Part shown: positions 34,660 to 48,460 of the stretch, in pieces
How the letters are laid out: the number at the start of each line of letters is the position of its first letter
Numbering within the stretch: position 1 is the first letter of the stretch
DNA from: Druceiella hillmani
Taxonomy: Eukaryota; Arthropoda; Insecta; Lepidoptera; Hepialidae
Direction: 5' to 3'
NCBI GenBank assembly: GCA_039881145.1
Contig: JAYKKI010000095.1
Span: 372,001 to 436,000 of the forward strand
DNA: 64,000 nt
Notes under the pieces: model-generated
What the model was told of the DNA's origin: nothing
What the model saw: only the letters and a program-made list of their open reading frames with translations
The model's database searches: none
Made by a program: the position numbers and the translations under genes

Positions 34660-37600
34660 ATTATTAAACAGAAAAAAAATGCCGTATCAACCCCACAATT
34701 TACGATTTTTCAAGATAAGTCACTATACATCCCATGTCTTTAGTTCTTAGTAACAAAGAATTAATAATTTTCAGTAATATTTATTACTTTGTCTAAAAAC
34801 CCTTTGATATTTAATATGAATTCACCAATAATAGTTGTCCTAGATCTACCAATAATGTAAAAGAAAAACACGCACAGAAATATTTATTAGGTTGTTTGGA
34901 AAGCGGAGACCAATTGATTTTCACTACAAAACGGGCTCACCATCTCTACCGCCGCCTTATATTTTACTCCTAACCTAGCTTAATGCCAGTTACACTTTAG
35001 AAGTGTCATACTTTCGCTTATCGGGGAAGATTTGAAAAACAACTTAACACCAAAATTTCATACGTATGATTTACTGTGGATAGATGGCACACTTATTTGC
35101 TGAAATTTCATTGTGAAATTATTCTCGATTATTGCGAGTTTAAATTAATTTACTCCGAAGGGTGTTTCAAATTTTAACTAATCACCGTAGAAAAAAGAAT
35201 GAATTGCCTTTAACTTTTCTTATTCTGTGTCGAATGCGCTGATGAGTATTTAGATCATATTAACCGCACGGTGATCAGTATCAGCCGTGTTATATGACCA
35301 AATGGCTACATTTATGCCTAAAACCAAGAGTTATCAGAATATTTAACGGTTTTGATATGCTATTCAGAATAAATGACGAACTTTTCGCTCTAGTGTAGTT
35401 ATTCTGATTTATAACAATATTCGTTCACACTCCATTCCAAATTTTGAACAATTATTTCAACGTGTTGACCGCATTTTTCTTATCATCCACGTACAAAACG
35501 AGTTATGTAACGAGTAAATATCGTACCTTTCTCAAGCTCCGCCATTTCCTCAGTGGCAAAAAATTTGAAAGTCATGAAAGAGTAAAAAAAGTTTCTATTG
35601 ATTGATTTAATGGCAAAAAATTAGTACAAGATGGATTTAGAAAAACTTTCCTAATATTGTGATAAATGTGTGAATTTTTGTTTTAGTTGTTGGAGGCAAA
35701 TACTTTAATGCATTTACAAATTATAAATATATTTCAAAAAAATTAATATTACCGTATTTATTACGATAAAACATTTCTTTGTGTCGAGACTTTCTTTGTC
35801 TTATATTAAGCCATTAGCAAAAATGATTACTTTCTGTAAGTAGTCGTACACTATTAACTTTTTTCCTGAAAATATTTAGGAAATATATGAAAGAATCTCT
35901 GTGAGTGTTAACATTGCAATGGAAGATAATGGGCGAGTGTATATTACATTAAGGTATAATTTAATTATTGAATAATTATATAATATAATATTGTTTATAC
36001 TACTGAGAAGAGAGAATAAATTACTTGTATTTATCAAATTGTCTTATACTGAAAAATACGAAAGATAAAAAAGAAACTATACTTCTAAAAATTTAACTAT
36101 TTATTCTACATGGGTCCGCGTTTACATGATTGTACTGAGGCGATATCGTATTATTTGATGTAGCGTACACATATTATGTCAATACGTGCACACTTTTATA
36201 CACATTACCCTCAATGATAATAGAAAATTTTTTAAAGAAAATATGGCAGAAACGTTAAAACAATCTCTTAGAATGAGGGAATCACTTCGAAAAAAGTTCA
36301 CGCTTTAGAACATTTTGTGTCAATGTAAATGGGTTAATGATGATTGGTTATTTTTGTTTCCCTTCAATACCTTTTTAACAGTTTTCCTTCTATTTTTCGC
36401 AGAAGTCGGAAATGGGCCATTTCTTTCACTTTATTACAACAAAAATTTATGGATGACTTGAAAAAGCTATTATACGAGATTGTTTGTGTTCTTCCAATGC
36501 TGAAATTATCAATTTGCCTTAGTTTTAAACAAAATGAAATTTAAAATCATCATAGTTTATTTATGAACAATGTGGCTAAAAAAGTGGGTGTTTTCAGTGA
36601 ATATGGAATGTTGCTTATATAATTTGACGTCAATTGTTATAAATAAATATTTTAGCAATGTCCGTCATATGTTTATTATCAAACGTGTATCTTAAAACTT
36701 ATGATGATGAGAAAACAAGTGACTCTGGTAATAAAGTATTTATACGTACTTATGTAAGAGTAAGACATTAGTTTTTTTTTTCAAGTAAGTGCTGAATTTT
36801 AATTTTGACAAACATAGTGAATAGTATTTTATCGAAGTTTTATCTTATGAATAACTCTCGACAGTATAACTGTTCATTTAATTTTTCAAAAATTTTCAGA
36901 AAATTTTATACAAATTTTAATGAAAAATACAAATACAAAATCATCTTGCCAGTTTACGTATGATACCGGTTTTCGGTCTAATCTTAAATTTTATCTAAAT
37001 TTTGCTATCTAAATTATTTTCTATTTAAATATTAGGTAGACAAATTTTAATTAAAATGTTTCTATCTAATCTATCTTAAATTACGATCATAATAAATTAT
37101 AAGCTTTTGCTGATAGCTTTACTCACGTATATTTTCTTAAGGCAGGACTTTCTCTGATAAAATTAAAACACATACGATAAGAAAAAATAACTCATATCTG
37201 AAATATTATCAAGATATACTTTATAAAAAAGTAGTTAAGATTTAAATCTCTATATAACAAATTATAATAATGAAACTTTATTTCAAATCGGTTTTAACCA
37301 TGTTTATGTTATGCTCAAGCATACATGTAAATAAAAACAGAAAGATAAAACGTCTCTTCAGAAATAAAATAAAGAACAAAAGCTATTTTCAATTTTGTTT
37401 CCAAATCCAAGGATAATTGCAGTGAACATTTTAGTTACAATCATTCCAGAAGGGTTTTTGTAATTTTTTCTCTAACAAAAATACGAACAAACAAACAAGA
37501 ATATAAAAAATATATCTCATCTTCAATAAAACCCAAACAGCATATTCCACTAATTTTTCAGAAATATTTTCAATCTGCAATGTGCAAATGATACTTGTAC

Positions 37601-37740
37601 ATCTAAGTTATTACCGCCCAAGTGTATAAGCATATACCAAAATGTTGAACGCGTTCTGCTGTATGTAAAGAAAATAATTTCAACATGGAAAAACTTAGAA
37701 ATTATCTAGGTTAAAATAAAAAATGCTAACAAAAATCAAC
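34660..37740. other. Long stretch without recognised genes
   Basis: AT-rich sequence. The frame at 36344-36544 and the preceding 'MAETLKQSLRMRESLRKKF' (from about 36244) look slightly protein-like but match nothing I know. No repeats shared with the rest of the window were found. Confidence 0.45.
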
Positions 37741-37764
37741 ATTATCCCATTGACCCATGGGTAT

Positions 37765-38165
37765 AAATTAATTTAAAACTTTCAATATGACAGACATTAA
37801 AACAAAAAGTAAACCGTCCCAACTTTCCAATCATGAGGCGGGAAGTTCTCATTCGGCGATGAAATAAATAAAATCTCGAAGAAAACTTGAATCCTCGTGG
37901 AAAATGGTGTCTGTTTACAAGTTGGATACTATATAATATAAACGGGTTCAGTGTTTTAAACTTGATAATGTATTTAGCGAGAGCCAGTTTCGTTGTGTAA
38001 ATAAACTCGAAAGTCTCATTTTGTAATTTAATTATTTTCTTTGGTACCTATGTATCTTTTTTACTTGAACTTGATGAACATTATGCATACCTTTGGCAAT
38101 CTGAACGACGGAGCTATAACCGCACCAATGAAACTTGTGTACTTTGTATTAAATTTGGAAAGAGA
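37765..38165 (+). mobile_element. LTR-like dispersed repeat, copy 2 of 4
   Basis: Shared blocks: 'cattaaaacaaaaagtaaaccg', 'attcggcgatgaaataaataaaatct', 'gaagaaaacttga', 'gtttacaagttggatact', 'tataaacgggttcagtgtttt' and 'gagccagtttcgttgtgtaaataaa'. The region from the TATA-like word to AATAAA is the best conserved part across copies. Confidence 0.6.
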
Positions 38166-38169
38166 CTCT

Positions 38170-39050
38170 TAACTTTTCCTTTCAGGAAAAGTTTTTTTTT
38201 CTGCTTTCGAGTACTTATTTTCTTATCTGTTTCCGAACTTGTAGTAGTTTTGTGGCCTAATAAATCTAGTTATACTGAGTGTGTTGAGGATTTGTTATTT
38301 TTGATAAAATTAAATATAGTATATTTATGTCCAAAGGTTCATACTTTCTTTTCCTTGAGAACAATCAGGGGAGGCAATGAAGTATAATAGATGGTAAGGA
38401 TAATATAGTTATTAATGGGAAATTATGAATGCTTTTTCAAATAAAAAACCATAACATCACATGTCTATGGTAATTGGATATGAAAAGTAGGGTCCCCCTC
38501 TTAATTAATTAAACATCAATGACGAATTAAACAGTAGCAGAGGTGGGTACTTATATTAGTCAATGATATTCTCATTATTTTTATTTTATATCTATATTTA
38601 TAGATGAATGAAAGCGCGAAAAGTTTTTGTAAATACTGGTCGTTGGAAGCATAAAATACTGCATTGTCATTATTGTTTTTTTGTCACCAAGATTAGTAGA
38701 TTTTATTTAGACGTAGAAAGACTGATGACAATCTCAAGCAACGACGTTATATTAAATTAACTTTACCTTTCTTTCTTTTGAGGTAAGAAATACAATCACT
38801 TTTATTTAAAAAATAGTATTTGTATAGAACAAAATAATTTTTAAAATAAATTTAATATTATTAGCAAATAGTATAGCTTTATATTTACGAATTTAATGTA
38901 TAGACCTGATGTTAAATTGTACTGATGTTTAATTGTATATATTAACCAACTTTGTAACTAAAAAATGTATTTATTTTTAAACAATAATAATATAATTTTG
39001 TGAATAAAAACTAATTTTTTGAGGTCGAATTGTCCAAATATTAAAGCTCT
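38170..39050. other. No feature seen
   Basis: AT-rich sequence with no supported gene. The LINE that begins near 39085 may extend into its right end. Confidence 0.45.
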
Positions 39051-39084
39051 TGAGCTTATCTTTTTTACTCATATTTCATAAAAT

Positions 39085-40420
39085 TGCCACTATTTCTTCT
39101 GAATGGAAGAAAGCGTATATAAACCCTTTACCAAAAATATTATCACCTGTACATCCTGAAGGTTTATCTAATCTAGCCTTCGACTTATTTTAATCTTACA
39201 ATTTCTGTGGAAAGCCTTAAAACGCATATTTTATATCCAACTTGTTTTGTGCTTTAACGCTTGATCTCTCTGTCTCCAACCAATTCTGTCTCAAACCGAT
39301 TCAAGCTGGTTTTAAAACTAGTCCTAGTACCTAAAGAGCGTCAGTGGAAATCACAAATAATTTACCTGTGAAAAACACATAATTCGTATTACTTGTAGCT
39401 CTTAATTCAATTTGTGTATTCAATTCCTTTGATTTTGATATTTTGCCAACTTGCCTGAAGTCTATGAATATATATCTAAACTCATTAGAATGATTTAGCT
39501 CATATCACTAAGTAAGTTCAGAACCTGTGAAGTCTTCAGATGCGTTCTCTAAATAGACGAACGTATCAGCTGGTTGTCTTCAAGAAAGAATTCTTTCAAT
39601 ATTTATTTTTTCAATATTCATTGATTTGACCATTTGAAAAATATGCAATAAACATCATCTTTACTTTGATGACTCATAAGTACATTACTATATTGTTATA
39701 AATCTTTTAACAATCGTTTTCAATACCTTTAATGAAGACCTCGATTCAATCGACTGGTAGGTTCATAAAGTGGGTCTGTTGGTTAATTCAATTAAGTAGC
39801 ATGTTACCTTAATTTGTAGCCAAAGATTGCTTTTTAGAATTAGACTAATATATTTGCTGCATCTATAGAGTTAGTGCCTCATTAAATCATGCACTAACTC
39901 CATCTACACAAACTGTTCATGACTTGGGTCTACTGGTCGATCAAAATCTTAGCTAGTAACCTCAAGTAAACGATGTTAGTCATAGAATCTTCAGCAGAAT
40001 GCAGTCCCTCAAGAATCTTCAAGAATTTTTAGATGTCCAAACCAAAGGTCATATCTGTCAAACACTTTTACTGCCACTGCATGAATACGGAGATATATGC
40101 TACCCATATCTAACTAAAATCCTCTTAAAAATTAGAATTTTTCCAAATTTGTGTGTCCCATACGTTTTTACACGCAAAAAATATTTTTATGGTTGTCAAT
40201 TAAGGAGGCAACTCAAATAGGTGGAAGTCCACAATATTCGCAATATACATATTCTTGCACTTCTTTATTATAATCTTATTTTCCCAACATATCTTCGAAG
40301 CAAATTAAATTACTTCTCTGCACACGGTTTTTTCCAAACATACAACCACATTTTATGAAAAGTTTTTCTTCTGAAAACTTCGGAATCGACTAATCGATTA
40401 TAATAAGTTGTCACACATAT
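39085..40420 (+). pseudogene. Decayed LINE reverse transcriptase, near full RT domain
   Basis: The RT order can be followed across many stops: SSEWKKAYINPLPK (39095 on), LKPIQAGFKTSPST, NSFDFDILPTCLKSMNIYLN, SAGCLQERILSIFIFSIFID and HHLYFDDS, whose YFDD at 39662-39673 stands at the catalytic YxDD. Then come NEDLDSIDW, VHKVGLLVN, TVHDLGLLVDQNLS and PQVNDVSHRIFSRMQSLKNL. The open frame 39999-40220 continues with TLLLPLHEYGDICYP and QLRRQLK. This is the pattern of a Jockey/CR1-type element. The palm Asp of 'FDFDI' and both Asp of YFDD survive, but stops make it inactive. The endonuclease domain was not found. Confidence 0.8.
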
Positions 40421-40592
40421 TTTCGGAACTCTTGAGTATTAACAGATTAATTTTGTAAGAATATACCAATGCGGAATAGTGATTTCGGAATTAATTAAAA
40501 AATAATTAATTAAAATGGGCGATTACTATTTTATTGTATACCGTAGTATGATATTTTTTGAAATATATTTCTTTGTATGTATATGAATACAC

Positions 40593-40599
<7 letters not shown>

Positions 40600-40637
<38 letters not shown>
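40600..40637. repeat. (AT)n microsatellite
   Basis: A TA run preceded by 'acacatgtgtgt'. The minus-strand frame with an Ile/Tyr run crosses it and is not a gene. Confidence 0.98.
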
Positions 40638-40639
<2 letters not shown>

Positions 40640-40645
<6 letters not shown>

Positions 40646-41205
40646 TTTATCATTTATTAAATTAAAATGTTCGCAATTTACATAATAATATAAAAATATT
40701 CCTACCAAATTTTGTGCGAAGCCAAGTCTTTTCATTTAAAGGTTTTTAAATAAGCATTCCAAAATAAAACATAAAAAAACAACCCTTTCACTTAAAAATT
40801 ATTAATAAAGATTTGTATAACATTTCATTTTAAAAATGTTTCATACTTTTTAATTTTTTTAATTACAATTATGTTTAGATTGGTACATAATTTTATCTTT
40901 CACAAATATGAGATTTAATTATATGTTCACGTCGTATATGCTTGCTTAAATTTTTGGTAGTTTTTGTCTTATGGATTACTATGGATAAGAAATTACTCTA
41001 AATAATACCAGGATTAATTTATAGGAACAAGCAGTCTCCTTATTAACCCTTTTGGGAGACAGGGGCTTTTAACGGAGACGTTTTAGTAAAGAGAAATATT
41101 TTCATAGTGAATGTGAGTCAGTTAACTTTTTAAAAAGTAAAGAAAAGTATAGATTCATGAGTAAGACAAGCTACAAAAGAATGCATGTATACACATACAA
41201 ATATA
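40640..41205. other. No feature seen
   Basis: AT-rich sequence with no supported gene or repeat. Confidence 0.5.
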
Positions 41206-41211
41206 AATTGG

Positions 41212-41288
41212 TTCAAATTTAGTTTTCGTGACCATAAACAGTAATAAAATATAGTAGAATTATATTACATCTAACTAGTCTTCTTGCT
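41212..41288 (+). repeat. Dispersed repeat leading into a GCAC microsatellite, copy 2
   Basis: Matches 32538-32622 over about 80 bases, including 'agttttcgtgaccataaaca' and 'ctaactagtcttcttgctgg'. As in copy 1 it is followed directly by (AC)n. Confidence 0.8.
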
Positions 41289-41440
41289 GGACACACACAC
41301 ACACAAAGAATATACATACATTTAACACATACAGATAAACGCGCGCACGCAAGGAAGCACGCAGGCACGCAGGCAGGCACGCTCACACACACGCATATAC
41401 GCACGCACGCACACACGCCCTTGCGCTCGAGCACGCATGT
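41289..41440. repeat. Compound microsatellite (AC)n-(GCAC/GCAGGCAC)n
   Basis: 'acacacacac', then 'acatacagataaacgcgcgc', then impure GCAC/GCAG runs to about 41440. It lacks the final TA block seen in the sister copy. Confidence 0.95.
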
Positions 41441-41856
41441 ACCCAAGTTTTTGGAAACCACATTAGTCTTCGTTTTTCTAAATTTTGGAATGCGTGTTTA
41501 AATAAATTTTGGAATCATTTGTCATCTTCAGAGGAAATGCTCTATTCAAAGTTTTACTTTGAACGATGTCAATTATTACGTCCGTATAAGGAAACATCAG
41601 AAAGAAAAGTAAAAATCTTTTAGATTTGTAATATATTTTCACCTCATAATGGAAACAAGCTATATTCATCTCCTTGTCGGCTAAAAATTAACTTTGCTTC
41701 GTTTATTTTTCAAAGAACAAGAGTAATTTGTTGCGATGAGAAAAAATTATTACATTTCACAACTGATATGTTGTGTTATGTTTATTATGAAAAAATCGTA
41801 AAGTATAGATTCAACTGGTAAAATGTTCAACAATATTTACAAGTGTATTTTATACA

Positions 41857-41869
41857 AACACACACACAC

Positions 41870-41903
<34 letters not shown>
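41857..41903. repeat. (CA)n(TA)n compound microsatellite
   Basis: 'acacacacacacatg' followed by a TA run to about 41903. Confidence 0.97.
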
Positions 41904-41904
<1 letters not shown>

Positions 41905-41905
<1 letters not shown>

Positions 41906-43610
41906 TATAATAAAAGACAAATTAGAAATATAAAATATAACATGTCAAAAGTATGAAAAAAGCCGACGAAAGCATATAAAATTATATTTTTTTATCTACT
42001 GACGATTACTGATGACTACGATATTACAAAAAGGGTAACTGACTAGAAGTATTTAAAAAAAAATTTAAATAAGAAAAATGAATTAATCTTTACTACCTTT
42101 TCACTTCTATTATATATGAACTCGGCTTAAAGTGTTGGGTATAAAGAGTCCGATAATTATTTTCAAATTGTTTGCATATTTGTGTCATGTGTGACATTTA
42201 ATCAGGTATTTAAAACTTTGTAATTAGTGGTATGAACAAAATTATATTAATTAGAGGATTATAACATCCTTTGAAGCCGTTATTAATATATTGTTATTAA
42301 TACTTTTAAGTGCTGTAGAAGTTTTAATTTACGCTAGAAATGTCTATATGTAGCTAAAATTAACATTTTTTATATTGACTAACTAGCTTTGAACTTTGAC
42401 TTTACTTACATGAAAAAAGGGTAGACTTGTGCAGTTTGTAGACGATACTCTTATAAGCTTATAATTGGGAAGCGTCAAGTAGTTTTAGATGCATAGAAGC
42501 GAAGAAATAGCGCAAATAGCGTTATGAAATTATGTATTGCATTTCAGAATTTTACTTATACTTTTGTTGTTGACTAAGTCCATATACATCTTAGCAAAAT
42601 TACAACATATTTGCAAACTCATCATTCAAAATAACTCTCATTCAACGGAAGTAAATACACTGCACCTAGGGAAATAACATTTTCAAATGCGAGTTGATTC
42701 CCTTTTAAATATGTATGTTGGGCTGAGGAGCAATTAATTCATCGCAAGGTAAAATAATTCAAGGCTTATTTGCTTTATATTCAAGCATATTTTTGAATGA
42801 ACTTTTTGTTTATTTAAAAGAGAATTTAAATCTTTATTACAGAAATAAGAATCAAAATGTTCGAAATAATTATGGAGGTGAAACGTTATGTTACAGTGTG
42901 TAGAGAGGAAGACGACAAGTGTGACGATTGGGGGTTTGGAAATACAATTTGATTGTTGTGCTTCTTTCCACATTATGTGCTAAAATTATTTTCATTTAAT
43001 TGGTAAAATAAAAAGTGTTCTAAGAAAAGAAAATGGGATTCTTGTATCAAGTATGATTAAAAAAAACAGTTTTACATAGTTCACAAATTTCCCCTCAAAG
43101 GTATCATCCACCATTAATACGTTGTAATAGTTCGGACGTATCACTTACTCGACAAAGAATTTTAGAGAAATTCCGTAAATATATGTTTGAGTAATTAATT
43201 TTGACAGCTGTACAATACTTTCAATCGAAATATGTAATATTTTCGATACTTATCGTACTCCCATTGTATACCCCTGACGATATAATAATCACACACATCA
43301 TCACACAATACCGTGAATAAAAAATCAGTATACGGTGGTTGATACGATCTTTTTCTTAACTTGTGTGTACAACAAAAAAAGGGCGTTAACGTTAGTGACG
43401 TTAATGTAGGCGTTAACGACAAACAAAACAAAAACCTTTTTCCCACAGATTTAACGCTAGAATTTCCTTTATTGCTCTTAAAGCTCGAGATAAAAGCTTT
43501 TAAATAAACTGAGACAACTTTTATTTGTTCAATATGCAGAAAGCGGTTTGAGTCATATTTTTATTTGAATCATTTTTACAGATAGGAAACCCTCGTATTC
43601 GTATTAGTAT
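41905..43610. other. No gene recognised
   Basis: AT-rich sequence. A small patch at 43380-43425 repeats 'gttaacg' and 'gacgttaa' words. Frames at 42734-42973 and 43195-43446 on the minus strand have no motif. Confidence 0.5.
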
Positions 43611-43619
43611 TTGGCTTCT

Positions 43620-44160
43620 GCCAGAGCCACCACCATCTCCAGACTCGCTCATTTAACGTCCCGCAGCATCAAACAATATAAGTTTCTACTTCTCAAATAC
43701 ACTATGAAAAACAAAGTTATTACTGCGAATGTATCTCAAAAACCCTGCAAAATATTTTCAAAACTATACAACCTAACGTATTCAAAGCATTTTTTGGTGA
43801 AAGTTTATTTCAGTTCGACTATATTAATTTTTTTTAGAATATTATATACTTCAACTGAAAAGTTACAGAGGATGGGGAACACACTTTTAAAGATTTTTGA
43901 AGCCCATATTTTACTAACTATTGACTTGAAGAAAGAAATTTATTTTGGAAACATTATGTAATTTTTAGACCTATCTAATGATAACCCTATAAGTATGTGC
44001 ACTGGACTTTTTCAATCCCTCAATTAAATGTATGGAGTACCTGCCACTCCTTACATTATTTTTTTTCATAATACCACTACTTCATTTTATAACTGTTCGT
44101 AGAAAACATCTACGTAATCTGGAGAACAGGCGTATTCCGGAACACGGAATTGCATTTCCC
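43620..44160 (+). mobile_element. GGTTCC-type insect dispersed repeat, long copy
   Basis: 'ttctcaaatacactatgaaaaacaaagttattactgcg' through 'gaaaagttacagaggatgggg...cacacttttaaagatttttg' and 'ggaaacattatgtaatttttagacct' is homologous, inverted, to 11640-11890. It continues with 'tgtatggagtacctgccactcc' as in the full repeat. The 116-residue frame at 43611-43961 is therefore repeat sequence. Confidence 0.65.
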
Positions 44161-44219
44161 AATATAATATTACAAGCAATTTTTTATAAACTACAAGTCA
44201 GGAGGTAAGGTGAACGATA

Positions 44220-44935
44220 AGCAAATATAATCAGTATGAGTAAGCATTGTCATAATAAGTAGACATTGTATTAACATTTTTAGTGAAAAGCGTTTTCTTT
44301 TAATACAATATTTTGTCTGATTTTAAGTTTTGTTTCTAATCTTTTAGACAATACCATGAACAGAAATATTTCAATATTTATTTTTTTTTATAAAAAGTTA
44401 GTAAATTTATACCTTGCTGAGTAACTAGGTGCAAGATTTGACCTCGTTATCTTCAAATTTACTTAATTATTCAGCAGTAAATTTAGAACAATGCGGTTTA
44501 ATTTACACAGACTATTAGGGCTCTGCTAGCAACTGCTCTACCGGGAAAGGGCTTATGCTGCTTGACGTCGGAAAAGTAAATATAATCAGTACGAGCAAGC
44601 ACTGCTGTAACTAGTAGACGTTGTAAAAATGGTATTAGTGAAAAGCGTCCTCTTTGAATATAATGTTCTGTGAGATTTTAAGTTTCGTTTGTAATCTTTG
44701 AGACAATACCATGAACAGAAATATTTCGATATATTTATTTATTTTATAAAAATTTAGAAACTTTAATACCTGTTGAGTAACTATGTGCAAGGTTTAACCT
44801 TGTTATCTTCCAATTTAATTAATTATTCAGCAGTAAATTTAGAACGACGCGGTTTAATTTACACAGACTATTAGGGCTCTGCTAGCAACAGCTCTACAGC
44901 GAAAAGGCTTATGCCGCTTGACGTCGGAAATGGCT
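44220..44935. repeat. Two-copy 355 bp tandem repeat
   Basis: 'aaatataatcagta' begins at 44223 and 44578. Matching runs include 'gtgaaaagcgt', 'gacaataccatgaacagaaatattt', 'tattcagcagtaaatttagaac' and 'tttacacagactattagggctctgctagcaac'. Both units close with 'gcttgacgtcggaaa'. Divergence is moderate. Confidence 0.95.
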
Positions 44936-45011
44936 GACTGGGAATAGCAGTGTTTATTTGCATTAAAGAAGATTAATTTCATATAGTCATTATCACTTAA
45001 GTATTCTTAAC

Positions 45012-45097
45012 AAGTAATTGAAACTGCGTGATGTAGTATTGTATCTACTTTATTTAAATTCTTAACCAAGGCCTAGGTTTAGTTGTATGAAATTTTT
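45012..45097 (-). repeat. Penelope-type terminal repeat fragment
   Basis: The minus strand reads 'aaacctaggccttggttaagaatttaaataaagtaga' and then 'actacatcacgcagtttcaatta', the same order as at 7240-7320 and 59004-59072. The CTGAAGA half is absent. Confidence 0.65.
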
Positions 45098-45689
45098 TTC
45101 TGGTTAGAACTTGAAAATGTTATTATATATATCATAAGATTCAAAGCAGTTCTTTCTTTTTATAATAAAATTGTTCCTTTCAAATACTAAGATAAATATT
45201 TTTTAGCTTCATAATATAGCAAAATATACTCAGTAAATCAACTTCAGTGTTAATACTAAATTTACTTTCAGTAATAATGCAATAAGACAAAAATAACTAA
45301 GCTATAAGAAAAAAAAGCTCCAATAGGTTAATTTATTTTAGACAAGTTGTGAAATTTATGATACAGTTGTACGTAAAAATATGTACGATTCTACTTGTAG
45401 TCAGCTGAATAACTGAATCGCAAATAGTTTTATAGGGTTGGAGGCACATTAAAAGTATTGCAAATTTCCTTCGTTTTCCAAATTTCACGGTATATTAACT
45501 ATTACTTACATTATTCATAATAGTGTCCTGTTTTCTCCTATTTACATATTTCTCTAATAAAACAAAGAAAATGAAAATATAATATTAAAGTTGGTTTTGG
45601 TTTCCTGTTACTTTGAAATTTTGAAAAATTGTAAAAATGGTATATCGTTAAAATTGGTTTTGTGGCTATGCTTTAAGGATTTGATCAAA

Positions 45690-48460
45690 ATGTGAGCTAA
45701 AAATATCTCGCCTGATATTATATAAAACTTTACAATGATACATTTTAGAAGGTTATTAGTGTTACACTAAAACCTGGCAACGGTGAATTTTGTCCTTTTG
45801 CGGAGCCAATGATGATATCAGCGTATTCGCAGCAACAAAATTGTATTTTTGTTATTCAGATTTTCTCTAAGTTTCAATTCCTATTTGCTCCTACATTATG
45901 ATAAAGTTTTTACCTGGTTATTAATAGGATAAATTGTTGAGTTCAGATACGTACAGCAATAATATTTCCACACACGAAAAGTCTTCCTGATCAGTAATAC
46001 TGTTACTCTTCGGTTTTCAGTTTAAACTTTTATTGGGAAAAAATGTGAATTTTAACATTTCTCATGCCATAATTTTACTTGAGGAATTTTTTTTTTCAAG
46101 AAAAAGTTTACTGTTCTACTATTATATTAAACTTCGTGCAACAGTTCGGGGTGTGAAGACATTGAGTGTTTTCTGAAATCCAATATATAAGTGTTCTGCA
46201 AAACAGAATAATAATATGAAGATAGAGTCGATATTATTATTCTCATTCCAGTTTATTACGTTGTTAATCAACAAAAATATAGTCAACACACGTCCTAATT
46301 CTCGTATTGATTTATGTTTGTACATAATTGGCTTCAGATATGAAAAGCTTTCAATTATTTCCTCAAACCTCACTGTTAACACGAGTTTAAAGAGATTAAA
46401 ATATTACTTCGAATTTGTGTTTCTATTTATATGGAAAAATAATTAATTTTGTAATATTCAATTTACATTTACATGATACTCATGATCATGATACTTATTA
46501 CTGATTTTTATTAACTTTTTGCTTTACTTTTATTGTCAAATGTATTGTAAATCTTTTAAAAATAGCTCCCTTATTGCTAGATATCCAAATATCGGCTAAA
46601 GTTGAAATAAGGCTAAACAAATATTTAATTAAACATCTGAGATTAGAAATACGTAACTTTTATTATCCCTTTTTAAATTATTAACAGATTTCTTTGGTTC
46701 CCATCATTTTAATTCCGGCTATTTTATCCTGTCTATTGTAGCTATTGACTAAAAACAATAAAATAAACATGGAATGTCACATTTAATGTGTAACATAAGT
46801 ATCATTAAAAATAAAAACTTGACGGGATATAGTTAAGATCCACGTTGCCCGGCTCTCTCTACCGTGTTAGTTAGTGGAGGGTCTATTGTCGACATGGCTA
46901 TCAGGAGTAATCGAGTGCCGTGGACGAGTTTAGTTTGGAAAGTTACTGCAATTAGATATATATGTTTCAGGCTGCATCGATCACCCACACACATACATAT
47001 ATTTAATAATTATAATAAGATTATTTGTTCAGAGTAACAGGTTACACTTGACTATGTGTCGACACAATAATATGCGTCTAACGTATGCGTAGATAAAAGA
47101 GGCTAGAGATATTTTTAACTTAATTATATGTTTACATAGATAAAAATCCCACGTATAGACTTCCAGTAGAAAATAGATATTGCTTCTAGGATATCATTCA
47201 CATTAAACATGTCCCACATTTGATGAAAATCGTACTCAATTCAAAAAATGTGCACTGATTAAATAATAACATAGTGTTTTATAATGAGAGTGTTCGTAAG
47301 AAAATGAAGACTATTAAGCGTTCAATAGCTTTCGGCAGTTATTATGTACGTCGATTTTCACGTGATAGGTTTAATTAATAAATTATTTATGCTTTCTGAT
47401 AAATTATAAAGCCGCAATCTATATTGCTAATAGAGTGAGGTGCTGGACACATAAACTAATATTTTTTCATATAAATTATGTTATGAAGAAATAATAAATT
47501 TTAGAGTATTGAAAAACCATCAAGTTTTACTCCAATCGAGTCCTACTAATCATCTTCTTGAAGAATGTTGATAAAATAAGATAATTAACCGAACGCTACT
47601 ATTAAACATTTTCAGCCTCCTAGAAACCATCCTTTAGGAGAAAGTAAATGACTTCGTTAAGCCTACATAATTTTTATTAAAGCTCAGTGATATTACCACT
47701 ACTTAGAAAAAATTTCTTGTTAAGTGATTATTTCGAAGACTTTTATTGAACAAACTTGAATTTGGAGGAACCTTTTTCTTACGATGAATATATAACTAAA
47801 TTAGGATTGACAAAATGAGGGATTAGTCTCGGAACTCTAATTCATATAATTATTTAGCTTAATAGCTTTTCAAAAACATCAACATTTCAATAACAAATTT
47901 ACAATGAAACTGACTTAGTATTGCATTTAAAAACTTAAAAAAATTTATGGATTTTCCAAATAACGAAAAGAAATGAGTTAAAATATGGGCTAATGACAAA
48001 AAATTAACTCCTAATGAGAGAAATGAGTGACTGAAGCTTATATTTTATTGATAATATAAATAACACATTTGTTTTGATTTTGAGTTTCTTTTCGGAGTGC
48101 ACCGACTTACTTTGTCTCAATTATTTGACCGTAATTTTCGTATGTCTCCTCTCCAACCACGTTAACACGTCTATAAAATATGAACGTTCGTAAATTACAT
48201 GGTAAATTCAGTAGACAATAAACTTAATATGTCACGTTTAATGTGCATTATAAATATCAGTTACGAAACTAAGCTCGATACGTGCCGGTCTCAGGGTCAC
48301 GTTTCCCGACATTGTCCCTAATATGATTCAGTTACTGGTCATATGTTGATTGTGCCATTAGACTAACGAATGTTGTGAACAAATCTACGGGAATAATTTA
48401 ACTTGGATAAACTGGTAATGTTCAATTTATTTTGTAGTACTGTTAGCAGGCGAATTCGTT
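45690..48460 (+). repeat. Segmental duplication, copy 1
   Basis: Matches 48962-51720 in the same orientation. Anchors include 'tacattttagaaggttattagtg', 'aaaacctggcaac', 'agtgttttctgaaatc', 'cattccagtttattacg', 'cacatttaatgtg', 'cccggctctct', 'gacatggctatca', 'gtttagtttggaaagtta', 'aggtgctggacacataaa' and 'gaaactaagctcgatacgtg'. The middle (about 46990-47400) does not align with the sister copy. No coding function was identified. Confidence 0.9.
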
